This document shows positions 37,359-48,261 of a DNA stretch of 64,000 nucleotides, piece by piece. Source of the DNA: Niebla homalea (Eukaryota > Ascomycota > Lecanoromycetes > Lecanorales > Ramalinaceae); assembly GCA_019925105.1 (NCBI GenBank), contig JAHGAU010000014.1, positions 186,001 through 250,000 of the forward strand, in the 5' to 3' direction. The notes beneath the pieces are model-generated. The model saw only the letters and a list, made by a program, of their open reading frames with translations. It ran no database searches and was not told the DNA's origin. Made by a program: the position numbers and the translations under genes. Position 1 is the first letter of the stretch. Every line of letters begins with the position of its first letter.

Positions 37359-39280
37359 TTAATCATCAATCACGCGGCTCAAACCCCTCAATACCGTTCT
37401 GATCTCACCGCTTCCTTTTCCTATCTCACTCCCCTGCTCCTCCACCTCACCATCTTTCTTTCCTCTGGCTTTCTCCAGGCCTTGCCTGTCCCTCTCCCCC
37501 AAAACCTCTGCACAGTCCGCCAAGGTACCATCGGCCAATCTGCCCGCTACATCCTTGTAGCTACCCAAAGTGTGGACGTTGGTAGCGAAGGAGTCGATGG
37601 TGAATTGGAGGTCTTTGGTGAGGGCGTGCAGTCGTCTTGACGTGCGGTCTCGTAATGACGTAGATGCTAGCGTAGTGGTGGTATTAGGGTCAGATGGCGG
37701 TAGCAGAGACTTAAGTATGGAATGTTGATCTGGAGGAAGGAGGGGTGAGGAGACCTCTGATGGGTCTGGTGGGTTTGAAGGTGTAGGGAGAGCAGGGAGG
37801 GAGAGGGTTGCAGATTGCTGGTGCGAAGAGCTGGGATTGAGGAGAGAGGCCCAGGATTCGCGTTCGGTTTTGAGTCTGAATGGGTCAATTAGCTATGTGA
37901 CCTAAAAGATGGATCCGGGTTGGAGGGAAGGCCAATGTACCTTGCAAGCTGCTCTTCTAGCTCCGCAATCTTCGCATGATTTGCCTGATTTTTGGGATTC
38001 GCTTTCGGTGGAGATGGTTGGGCCATTTCTTCCATCTATTTCACGATGTCAATCCTGAGCTTCTCTCGGGTCTTTCTTCGGAGGCCTGCACATACCCTAT
38101 CGAACCAATTCGACAAGTTGGACTTGGTTGAAAAATCCTTCAGCAGCTGTGACTGGATCTCGCGAGCTGCATTGGGTATATCAGCATCATTGTCCTTACA
38201 GCTAGAACTCTTGAGCTGCCAACTTGAGGAGAATCATACCTGCCAATACGGCATGCTGATCCTCCCCCTTCAACGAGGGAGGTTTTTCGCCTAGCGCTCT
38301 CGTCCCACACCATGTAAGCAATTGCTTCATTCGCCGTGGCTCAGGAAGCCCCTCGCTTTCGATGTGCTTGTAAAAGTCGGCTGACTCAACAGAGTCGTGG
38401 GGTAAAGCTGAAAATCAATCTGTCAGCCTTCACCTTCCAGGATGCTTCCATCAACCCATACCGTTTGATTTCCCTGTATCTATCAGGGAACTCGCCCTCC
38501 TCCCTCTCATGCCAAGACTGCTCCTCCTTTTCCCATGCCCACTCGCGATGCCCTTCCGCATCTCCTGGTTTCTCCTGATGATCGGTGTGTCTGCGAATGG
38601 CAATGCGATTTTGGTAGCATCGAATGTGATCTGAACAGGATGTGTATGTTTCTGCTCTGCCCCTTCTTTAGCTCCCCGAGGCTGGCCTTGGCTGCCATCA
38701 TTTGCCTGCGTTTCCTTCGCCGTCGCGGACGCTCTGGCCCGTTCTTCTGATTCCCGACCTCTTCTGCGCTTCTTCACAGGCAAAGGAGGGGGGTCCGCGT
38801 CTTCCTGGCTGCCTCCGCTGTTTCTCGTGCTCCTGCGCGTTTTCGTTTTCGGGGGCTTCTGCTCTGCGATCGCCGTGACTGGACTGTCTTCGAAGCGCTG
38901 CTTCGACTTTTTCGATGTAATTGGCACTGACTCTGCGTGTCTCTGCGGAGGAGGTGCGATTGGTTGCTCTGGTATCGACGGTTGAGCAGGTTCAGCCTTT
39001 TGCTTTTTCGATCTCGTTCGCGTAAAGGCAAAGCCATCGTCTTCTTCATCGTAGGCTGCGCCTTTGTCAGCATGCAGCCGTTCTGCCCACGACCAAGGCA
39101 CATGATTCCCTCACCATTCTTCCTCTTCGCCCCGGTCTTTGCTACTTTCGTCACCTTCGTATTCCCTGCTGTAGTTTTTTGACTTGCTTTCCCCGGCTCA
39201 TATCCATTTGTGAGAGGAGCATCCTCCTTGTCGGCGAGTCTCGAACTGTGCCTGCGCACACTCCGCTGCGCATCCGTCAT
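37359..39280 (-). CDS. DSN1: Kinetochore MIS12-complex subunit Dsn1/Mis13
   Basis: Dsn1 is the scaffold of the MIS12 complex, linking CENP-C/inner kinetochore to Ndc80. Spliced model on minus: exons 39,280-39,115; 39,061-38,462; 38,407-38,240; 38,166-38,096; 38,035-37,941; 37,875-37,359 (1,617 nt, 538 aa). All phases close. Introns are 53, 54, 73, 60 and 65 nt; the first two carry GCTGAC branch sites. The N-terminal half is basic and disordered. Around residue 240 is the family motif RRSSLGMRGRRASSLID. The Mis13 domain follows, with DFYKHIESEGLPEPRRMKQL and LLTWCGTRALGEKPP, then coiled coil (KIAELEEQLARLKTERESW) and a C-terminal helix ending GLSRVIDD. The start chosen begins MTDAQRSVRR; an in-frame ATG at 39,334 would add 18 residues. 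Identification is from memory of family motifs. Confidence 0.88.
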
Positions 39281-39334
39281 TATATGAGGATTCTGAATCA
39301 ATTGCAGCGGCGCGCGCGTCACGTGGGCAGTCAT

Positions 39335-39850
39335 TGAGACTGTCGCATAAGCAATGTCAGTTTCTGGTCTGGTCGAAAAAATCCGTCGTGTTTCAATGCC
39401 GGAGTACGAAGTCGTATCTAACAGTCTTGGCAGCTAGGCCGGGCAAGTAGGCGTTGGCGATGTCCAAAAGAGGTGATAAGATCCTCATCTACTACTTTGG
39501 CGTACCAGCGTTTCTATGTTGGCGCAGATTGATGTTGCAATGTCGGAATGGCGCACCGCAGTCGTTGCTGTAGATGGAGGGGAAGTGGAAAGGTGATGCT
39601 TCAATCTTCGTTGTTTACAATTCGCGTTCTCGATTAGCCAAGTTTGGACTAGCTCGCTGAATGCCACCAATGTTCACGCGACTTGAATCTCATCAAATGA
39701 TTATTCAATTCACCATCCATCTTCTGTCCTTCAATTCGACAGTGACATGTCATCAGTATGGCAATGGCATGCAAGTATGAATATGCGCGAATATGATGCT
39801 CATCAATCCGGCTTTAACTACTACATGCCCAGCCGTACTTTTGTACGGGC
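39335..39850. other. Intergenic region between PSD2 stop and DSN1 start
   Basis: About 0.5 kb containing the DSN1 promoter and PSD2 3' UTR. No additional gene is seen. Confidence 0.5.
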
Positions 39851-42800
39851 TTATATCGACACATCAGGGCCAGTGTATCTGTCAGGGGCATTCAAGCTCC
39901 CCTCAATCCTTCGCTTCGCCTCATCTCGCTCTTGCACTGTGATATTTGCTTCTTGCTTCCGCATGTCAGGTGCATATTGTGTTTGTTCGGGCGAGTGACC
40001 AATGGACATGCCGACTCTCAACTAAAAATTGAAATCAGCACGTCTTGTTGCAGCGCCATCGGTGGGAGTGGGAAGGAGAAGTACTGACCAAGGTTTCTAC
40101 AGCACCATTGGAGTTGTCCACAATGTCATTATCATACTGCATCGCTCCAGGCTCAAACAATAATAATATCGTGCTGCCTCCGAATTGGAAGTATCCCAAC
40201 TCCTCGCCTCTCCTCACCTTTTCACCTGCCTTGCGCGTGATGACGGTGCTGCCCACCATCATCGCGCCAACACAGATAACCATTACCCGCCCATGAGCTA
40301 CAGAGTCAATGGGCACACAAACCCGAACGTTCTCCCCATACACGTCCAAGGCCGATCGGATTGCCATGGGGTTGACGGTGTAATATTCTCCCTCAATGAG
40401 CTTTGGCTTGCCCATAACGCCGTCCACAGGGATATGGAACCGGTGATAGTCTTGCGGGGCCAGTCTGCAAATCCCCAAAGAACCACCAGCGAAGCGTTTC
40501 ACATCCTCGGGGTAAGCGCTTCCGAGCAGAGTCGCCATCGAGAATCCTCGACCTTTGACCCAGATCTTTTGCGCCTCTTCTATCGTGTTGAAGACGACTG
40601 ATCTGCAGTCGGCGGGCGACACAATGATCTTCGGGTTGTTGGGAGCCGAGCATGGACGTGCGTCCGGCTTTAGCTTGCGATAGAAAAATTCATTGAAATT
40701 CTTGAATTGGTCCGTCGATTTCAGGACTTCAGACATATCCAGTTGATGGAAATTGATAAACTCTTGAATTTGACGTGCGGATGCTGGGTCGTCAAATTTC
40801 TTGCCCTGCTTAAGGCTCATGTTCCGAAGCATCTTGCGGACTTTTCATGGTCAGTAGGTATTGAGGTATCAGTTGTTTAGGCAGAACTTACTTCGCTTCT
40901 TTTCCATGTCCCTACTCTTCAGGCCTTTGTAGAGGAGCCTGATTCCTATCCTCACGTACACACTCATACGCTCCTCGTTGATCTGGCCGGTGATCCTGTC
41001 TTGCACCAGGGTGTTGGCGGAGTTGGCACCAAGCTTGTATCCCCCGTATGAGATTTTGGTGATGACCTTCGAGTACCACTTCCGTTGGGCTTGGCTTGAA
41101 GTTACAAAGCCTGCCATGACCAGATTATTGACTGATCGCCAGTCTGAGCTGGCACATGTGGCAATATGAGTGATGATGTCTGCGTCTGATTTCTTGTTCA
41201 GTCGAGGTTGGTGACACAAGGGACACTCTCGAATTTCCACCACATGCTCTTCGCCTCTTTCATCAGTCAGGTCATCATCTACCAGGTAGTCACCTTCCTC
41301 TCCTGCTGCACCTCTGCGATCCTGCGCAACTGCTGGCACATCCTGGAGCATCGTCTCAGATGCAATCGGTTTAACGCTCTGGCTATCAGTTGGTGCAAGT
41401 GGAGCGCCTGTGTCACCCTGGTCTTTCTGTCCATTAATGGCGGGTATGCGAGAGCCCGCATGATTTTTGATCCGGTCAGTCCACGATTTGTGAGTCATTG
41501 ACTTTTGCAGTTGATCCTCAAGGCACATTACCGTCTGATCGTAGGTCATCAGCGGGTCTGACATTTCAATGCCATTAGAAAACCTCTTGAAGAAGCCATC
41601 GATTGTAGACTCTTTCAGTGTCGATCCCAGTGTGTCTAGCATGGTGGTCAACTCGACCTTGCTGACACGAGCGTTCTCGTCGGCGTCATATTGCTTCAGC
41701 ATGGCCCGCCAAAATTGTTGCCTTAAGGCTTGGTACGGTAGATACTTTGCCTTGACGATAAGTTGTGGGTAGTGCTTGTCCTCCCAGCGGTCTTTGTTCT
41801 TCAATGCAAGCGGTAGTGTGTACGTCTTGATCAGAGGATCATCGGGGTGCGGTTGTGAGTCCTCGATGACGGCTGTCTCGCCAGGAGTACTGGTGTTGGA
41901 GGCTGTTGGTACCAAGAGGCTTCCATCAGTGGGTGCGCTTGTGGGAGCGGTTGGCGGGTCCGGTTGGCCACCACCAGCCATACCACCACGCATCGATGAC
42001 TGCGAGCTTTGAGATGTCAAGTGGGGCCGCGCATTTTTGTTCAGGCTTGTGGCTGAGGAGGACCTTGACAGGGGCAATCTGAAGCGAGACGCCTTCTGCG
42101 GCATCGCTGCTGCAGTCGGGTCAGAAGGGTCGGGAAGACTGTAGAGGCCAGTGTCTGGGTCCGCTTCGGGTGCATTCAATGTCAGATTCGAGAGCGGAAA
42201 ATTGACCGTTCCAACAAAGTCGTTGCCGGAAAGCTTGTCTCGATCCACCACGGCGAAGCTCATTGAGTAGTTCTGCTCGTGCCGCATGACCTGGAACACC
42301 ATCTTCTCCTCGAAGACCGGGTTGAGGTTGTGACGGATGACTCGGGTTCTGTAGGTTTTCCGTCCCAGCGAGGTGACGACAAATGGATCCATGTCAAAGG
42401 AAGTGCGGGTCACTATGTCCATCATTAGCTCGCGACCTTCTGGGAGGAGGATGGACACATACTGTTACGCTCAGGAGGTAGATCGGTGATCTTGGTGACC
42501 TCTAAGAACACAATGCCGACAACGTCAGTCCCTCCGGTGAACTCGTACGCTCTTGCCTTGGTCTTTCTTCTCAGTCGCTTCATACGAAGCCGCCTCCTCT
42601 TTTTCTCGACCTTCTCCTCTTTTGTCAGGTTATCGGTCTCATCTGAGGTGCCCGTCCCCCTGTCATCAACATCGTTGTCATCTTCATCATCCTCTAAATC
42701 AAGGCTGTCCACTTGGGCCAGTGCCTCGTCATCCTCAACCGAGTCATCATCGCCGTCTACGTTTGTGACGATAGCAAGCTTCTGCAAGAGGTCCTGAGAA

Positions 42801-43479
42801 GTGGCAGATGGGTCTGAGGTATCAGCCAAGGTGAATTGGATCTGGACCTCGCCTGAAATCTCCGTTTTCTTCTTCTTGCTCTTGCCGTGGCCTTTGAGTG
42901 GATACCATCTGGGCTATTGACGTGATCAGCAGGGGGGTTCCTAGAGTAGCTTTTTAACAGGCGAGGCTTTCATGTCCACATACCTCCTGCGTAACCTTGC
43001 CGTTGCCAAAGAGGTCCTCTACAGCCACCTCCAATTCGCCCATGTAATCATTGCTGAAGCGATCCTTGTCCCAGCATGTAGCTTCCAAAAGTATATCTTT
43101 GGGGCCGGTAATGGGGAGGTCAAAGGAGACATTCCATTCAGGGTTCAGCGTCTTGGTGATGGTCGGGGTTGATTGTCCTGAATCGCCCAGGTTGACGACC
43201 AAGAACTATGTCCCTCAGAAAGTCAGTTCAATTGTGCCCCGCTGACGAGGTGCGATCAGAAGAGAAGTGGCATACCGGATCACTCGTCCCAGACTTATCC
43301 TTGGCAGCTAAATTTCTGCCCTTGATGACCGTTGTCCTCAAGACTAGGCCCTTCTGATCGCTTGGTGGTGTCCTCATGGGGCTGGAACTTCGACTGCCAG
43401 ATTGGCTACCTGTCTTACTATTGTGGCTCTTGAGTCGGTTGGGTATGATTCGAACCATTCTCCCTGCTCGTTTGACCAA
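39851..43479 (-). CDS. PSD2: Phosphatidylserine decarboxylase, C2-domain (Psd2) type
   Basis: Converts phosphatidylserine to phosphatidylethanolamine on endomembranes. Exons on minus: 43,479-43,276; 43,205-42,984; 42,913-42,463; 42,412-40,892; 40,840-40,089; 40,021-39,851 (3,321 nt, 1,106 aa; all phases close; introns 70, 70, 50, 51, 67 nt). Order: first C2 domain (about 43-150, SGTSDPFLVV, LNPEWNVSFDLP), acidic stretch (about 180-220), second C2 domain (about 262-370, DMDPFVVTSLG, LNPVFEEKMVF), EF-hand-like loop (YDADENARVSKVE, about 534), CPLC...H...C zinc-like motif (about 700), then the catalytic domain from about 800. Catalytic Asp in SPADC, His in DYHRFH and the self-cleavage serine in FGGST (about 1,020) are all present, so it should mature to a pyruvoyl enzyme. 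It has no mitochondrial presequence, unlike Psd1. Start could be Met8. Confidence 0.92.
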
Positions 43480-44047
43480 GCCTCCGTAATGTGGAACACG
43501 TCAAATTGCGATTTTCCAAGCGAGATGAGGCATTAATAGCTCAGCCCCGTTCTTGCAGCTGATGTGATGCCACGGCTCTCAACGGCCCCTCGGAGCAGCA
43601 AACTCGAGTTGAAGATCCACCCGGATAGACCGCGGAATGTACGGCGAATACTTCAGGAGGGAAAACAAAAACATGTACAGGAAGAAGAGAAAGGGAAGAG
43701 ACAGAGATTTTCAATTCAGTTGAGAATAGGCAACCTGGTAATGCTGGTGATGGTGCGGTACACATGCATCCTACTGGTTAGTGGGGTCTTGGTGGGCTTA
43801 ACTTGAAGCTTGGATTGGAAGGCCAAGTCAATTGAAATCCGCCAGGTCCCAACCGAGAGGCGGCAACATCCGCCGCAATACCTAGTCCCTAGAAGATCAT
43901 CTCCATCTCCACGGATTAATCATTAATGCCACTGGTCAAGACATATAAGGTATACATCTCACACAGATATTAAATTCCCTCAATTGGTACATCTCGGTCG
44001 TTGCTTTAACGTCAAAAACTATTACACAAACAAATAACGACATCAAA
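43480..44047. promoter_or_regulatory. Shared divergent promoter region, PSD2 / epsilon-COP
   Basis: 568 bp separate the two start codons and must hold both promoters and 5' UTRs. The 44,030 side is A-rich just before ATG (AACGACATCAAAATGG), a good fungal initiation context. No specific transcription-factor site is claimed. Confidence 0.5.
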
Positions 44048-45314
44048 ATGGATCCCTTCTCCTCAGAAGGAGGTACTGCACCCTCCCCCCCCCCCCCCAA
44101 ACCCCTTCTTCCAATGCTTCCCTTTGCAAAACGCAAGCTGTTTCTAACCAAGATATCTTAGAACTCCTCACCCCTCACACTTCTCTCTACCAAGGCCAAT
44201 ACACTTCAGTCCTCGACTTCGACACCGCATCCCTTTCCCCTTCCAACCGCACTGCCGCCCAGATCCTCAAATGCCGCGCCCAAATCGCCCTCGGGCAATC
44301 CTCCGCCGTGCTTTCCTCCCTCTCAGCTTCTGCAGCTTCATCACCAGACCTCGCGTCTGTTCGCGCGCTGGCTTCATATACGTCGGGGGAGACCCATGAC
44401 GCGTTGAGTACGGTAGACAAGCTGGTGGAGCAAGAAGGAGAAAATGGGACGGTGCAAGTGCTGTGTGGGACGGTGCTTGCGCTGGCAGCGAGATATGAGG
44501 ATGCGCTCGCACTGTTATCGAAGCACCAGGGGAGTCTTGAAGCGTGCGTCCCTGTGCCTTCTCCCATCTCTCTCTCTCTCTCTTTCAATTCTCCTTTCCA
44601 GTTTCATCCCGGGTCCACCCTCTTCTGCCGTCCTTATCCAGTCTCAGTCAAAGCTAATGGATAGCAAGCCAGCGTCCTGCTCACAACCCAAATCCACCTG
44701 ACCACAAATCGCCTCGATCTCGCCCAGCGCGAAGTCAACGCCGCCAAGAAATGGGCGCAGGATAATCTTCTCGTCAACCTCGCGGAAGCATGGGTCGGGT
44801 TGCGCCAGGTACATTCACCCAACCCTCTTTCCCTCCCTTCCTTCTTCTCACTCTTCTTCCAAACTTCCTCATCGCCCCTCTGCGCCTCCCCCATCCTTCC
44901 CTCTCAAGACTAACCATTCCCCAGGGTGGCTCCCTCCTCTCCTCAACGTCCTACTACATCTACTCCGAACTCGCCTCCACCCCCTCGACCTCCTCCCCCT
45001 CCTCTCTCCTCTCCCAGGCCATAACCGAGCTCCATCTCCAACGCTACGACGAAGCCCAAGCATCCCTGAAACAGACCCTGGAATCTCCCTCCCAAGACCT
45101 CACCCCAGAAATCAAAGCCGACGCACTGGCCGCGAGCGTGGTGTTGAACCTCTGCATGGGCAAAGGCGCAGGGGAGAGCTGGGACGAGCTGCAGAAGACG
45201 AGCAAGGCCCACGCAATGGTGTCAGACATGGATGAAAAGGCCCGGACCTTCGACGAGGCCGCCACGAAGTGGAAGCCCAAAGTCGCTGCTGCTACTACTT
45301 CTGCAGCGGCCTAG
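44048..45314 (+). CDS. SEC28: Coatomer subunit epsilon (COPI vesicle coat)
   Basis: Epsilon-COP is a small alpha-solenoid subunit that stabilises alpha-COP in the COPI coat for Golgi-to-ER traffic. Exons: 44,048-44,072; 44,162-44,543; 44,673-44,808; 44,925-45,314 (933 nt, 310 aa; phases close). Introns are 89, 129 and 116 nt; the third has a canonical ACTAAC branch site. The protein begins MDPFSSEGELLTPHTSLYQG, followed by TPR-like helices (LKCRAQIALGQ, ALSTVDKLVEQEGENGTV, VLCGTVLALAARYEDAL), LLTTQIHLTTNRLDLAQREV, YYIYSELAS and the C-terminal SWDELQKTSKAHAMV and FDEAATKWKP. Length matches the family (about 290-310). The intron 2 acceptor was chosen at CCAG (44,669-44,672) because it alone restores EAVLLTTQIHL; the preceding GATAG would lead to a stop. 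Intron 1 contains a run of 14 C. Confidence 0.92.
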
Positions 45315-46305
45315 AAAAACCCAAACCGAATATCGAATGTGCAAAGGGTTTGGCCTGATCCACGTGTTACAACCCCTCCCTCTCCCTCTCTACCTTCTTC
45401 TTTTCTTCTTTTTTTCTCTCTTGGACTCTCATGCCATCTCCCACGTCCCGCGGCCCCTTCCAACTCAAGCCCCACCCCGCTTTGCCCAACCCCCCCGCTT
45501 CCAACAAAGTTCTTGCCACGGGATCAGTCGTACGAGGCGATCCTGCCTCTGTTCCAAAATAATCGTGAATCCGAAAAAAAGCCAGAAATCTTATGATACA
45601 TGGGTTACCCCCCTTTTCCCACCACGATAACAACAAGGAGCAAACGGGACCGTCCAAAAAAAAAAAAAAAAAACAAAAAAGCCGAAAACAATACCAAATA
45701 AGAAAAGCCGACAACAATACCAAAAAAAAGCGCCCGGAGACCGCGCCGGGTCGTACGGCGTAGTCGGTCCTGCCACCACCACCACCACAGCATTACTAAC
45801 CCAATTTCGCGGCCTTGATCACGGCACAACATTGCAATACTTTCAATATACGTCGCGCAGGATACTAGTCCAGAAAGCCAACGGCCACGCGTGAGGGGAA
45901 AATGGGGGGACGAAAGTAAACGATTGTCCCTTGGTTTTCTGGAAATGGGGGGGGGGGGAGGTAAGTAGGGGGTGGAGGACTACGACAGCTGCGTCGGTGC
46001 ATAAGACGGATGAGACGGATGATATGAGCGGCGTTTTGGGTCTGAATTCCGGATTTTGGTGGCGACGCGGTGGATGGTGTGCAGGTTGGGGCGTGATTGT
46101 TGTTGTCAGTCCTTCGAGGGAGCAGATTCGTGGAAGGGAGAGGGAGAGTGAGGGTTTTTCTGCAACTGAAGTCTTCGTGAAGCTCAAATTGACATCATGG
46201 TGCTCTATTCATCGGCCCCTTGCAGCTACATACATATGCCGAGACCATACCACGCCTTGCAAATCTCGCCACCCAAGTCAAGCAAGCGGATGCAAAAGAA
46301 TACAA
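45315..46305. other. Convergent intergenic region, epsilon-COP / permease
   Basis: Both flanking genes end here. It contains an A-run (about 45,655-45,674), a run of 12 G (45,947-45,958) and A/T-rich terminator-like sequence. The minus frame at 45,843-46,187 lacks conserved features and is treated as UTR. Confidence 0.5.
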
Positions 46306-48246
46306 TCATGCAATGAAAAACCAGATCTTCTCAATCGTATTCCTCGGTATCCTCTCAGGCCAGTGCACCGCATCCAGTGCTGCCTTGCCCGTGGTGATAT
46401 CCGCCTCCGCAGCAGGGATCCACCGCGTCCGCTTGACTATCTTCCAGAACAGCAACAGTCCGAAGTAAATCGGCACGCCCACATACGCCGTGATGAAGTC
46501 GTTCACATCAAAGCTCTTCGTCGGGCTAGGAAAGACGTAGAACCCGTTGAACAAGGTGATGAGCGCGAAGAAGACCAGGCAGAACCATGCCGTGTATGGT
46601 TGGAAAGCCGATTTGAAGATGAGGCTATTGCGGTCGACTCCTTGCGCTTTGAGGGCCGCGTGGAACTTGATGTAGGCGACGGAAATGGACATCCAGGTGA
46701 AGAGATTAGCGATGGTGGTGAGATTCTGGAACCAGGTGAAGACGGTGGAGGAACCGGCAGAGCAGGACATGTAGGTCAGGAGGGAAATGGAGGCGGTAAT
46801 AAAGATGCAGTAGTATGGGATACCCCTGAAAAGCTTCGTTAGTAAGTCTGCGCAGATTAATGGATGGATCTTCGGGAGAAGCTCACCTCTTCGAGCATCG
46901 GAGCAGGAAGCGCGGTGCTTGTCCGTTCTGTGCCAAAGCATACAGGTATCTAGATCCCGAGTACAGAAAGGCGTTGGCGGAGGAAGTGGCCGAAGTCAGG
47001 ATGACGGCGTTGATAATGGATGGGAGGACCGGCACGGAAGCACGGTAGACAGCAATGACCCATGGAGAAGCCGCACCCCCGGGTGCGCCATCCTTAATAG
47101 CGCTCAGCAGTCTCGGCTCATTGTATGGGATCAAGACACCAATGGCAAGGGAGCCCAAGACGTAAAAGAACAGGATACGCCAGAAGACACGGCGAACGGC
47201 CTTGGGGATGTTCACACGTGGATTCTCGGCTTCACCGGCTGCGACGGCAACCATCTCGACACCACCGTAGGAGAAGGCAGCATTGACCAAGGTGGACCAG
47301 AGGCCGAGGAAGCGACCGGCAGCGCCATCGGCAACGTAAGCCCTCATGGCACCAGGGTTGTTCCAGTAGCGGAAACCCAGGCGGTCACGGGTTGGCCCTC
47401 CTCCAAGATCGATGATGAAGGCGAAGATGATGAGGCCAACGATGGTGAGGATTTTGATGCTGGCAAAGCAGAACTCTGCCTCTCCATAAATTGAGACGGC
47501 GAAGATGTTCAAGCAGAGGACGATGACAATGATGATTGAGATCCATGCCGCGACATTGATGTCCTGTGCACCGCTCCAGAATTGAATGACCACGGAGGCT
47601 GCAGATATTTCAGCGCAGAGTGTAATGGCTGCTTGATACCAGTTCTGTCAAAGAAGGTTTGCGTCAGCTCATGCATGAAAGAGCAAACCTTAATCAGAGG
47701 AAGCGTTGATGCCTCAGGCATCTAGGGACCTCTGGGGACTAGGGAGGGCAGCTTACATTCCATCCGACTGCAAAGCCGACAGCTCCATCCACGTAACGAG
47801 CACAGAACTGAGGGATAGCACCGGGGAGAGGAAGCCATGTTGCCATTTCACCAAGACACTGCATCATAGCCCAGATAGCGCCTCCAGCGGCGGAATAACC
47901 GAGCAGAAGAGACAAGGGGCCAGCCTGGGCAAACGCTTTGCCAATTCCCAGGAACAGACCGGTCCCAATTGTACCACCGAGAGCAATGAACTGAATGTGT
48001 CGTGATTTGAGACTGTACAAGTATCGTCAGATATTGTGCCATGGTGCTGCTTGACTGTCAATGCTGCACTCACCCTCGACTGACATATCCATAATCCTCG
48101 GCCGATTCCAAATCACCATACATGGCGGCCGCCTCACCAATCCGCACTCCTTTGTCCTCCACAATCCTCTCCGCTCCATGGAAGTCGTTGGGAGACTCAT
48201 TGCTGAGCTTCTCCTCGGGGGAGAGGTTGTACGGTTCTTTCTCCAT
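46306..48246 (-). CDS. Amino-acid permease, APC superfamily (fungal YAT/AAP type)
   Basis: Proton-coupled amino-acid uptake across the plasma membrane. Exons on minus: 48,246-48,074; 48,012-47,757; 47,644-46,887; 46,825-46,306 (1,707 nt, 568 aa; phases close). Introns are 61, 112 and 61 nt, the last with TTACTAAC branch site. The N-terminal tail is cytosolic and hydrophilic (about 55 aa, DLESAEDYGYVSRG). The family signature LKSRHIQFIALGGTIGTGLF opens TM1. About 12 hydrophobic segments follow, with GGAIWAMMQCLGEMATWLP (TM3), SYGGVEMVAVAAGEAENPR (TM6 region) and the C-terminal RNTIEKIWFFIA. An in-frame ATG at 48,261 would add five residues. Substrate cannot be told from sequence alone. The gene is convergent with epsilon-COP. 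Confidence 0.93.
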
Positions 48247-48261
48247 CGTGAAGTGGTACAA

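Noticed and set aside
39055..39120. Apparent 1-bp frameshift in DSN1
   Set aside because: A 53-nt intron with donor, branch site and acceptor closes the reading frame exactly, so a mutation need not be assumed.
45843..46842. Minus frame 45,843-46,187 and plus frame 45,931-46,842
   Set aside because: The plus frame overlaps the permease exon in antisense and the minus frame lies in the convergent 3' UTR region. Neither has family motifs.
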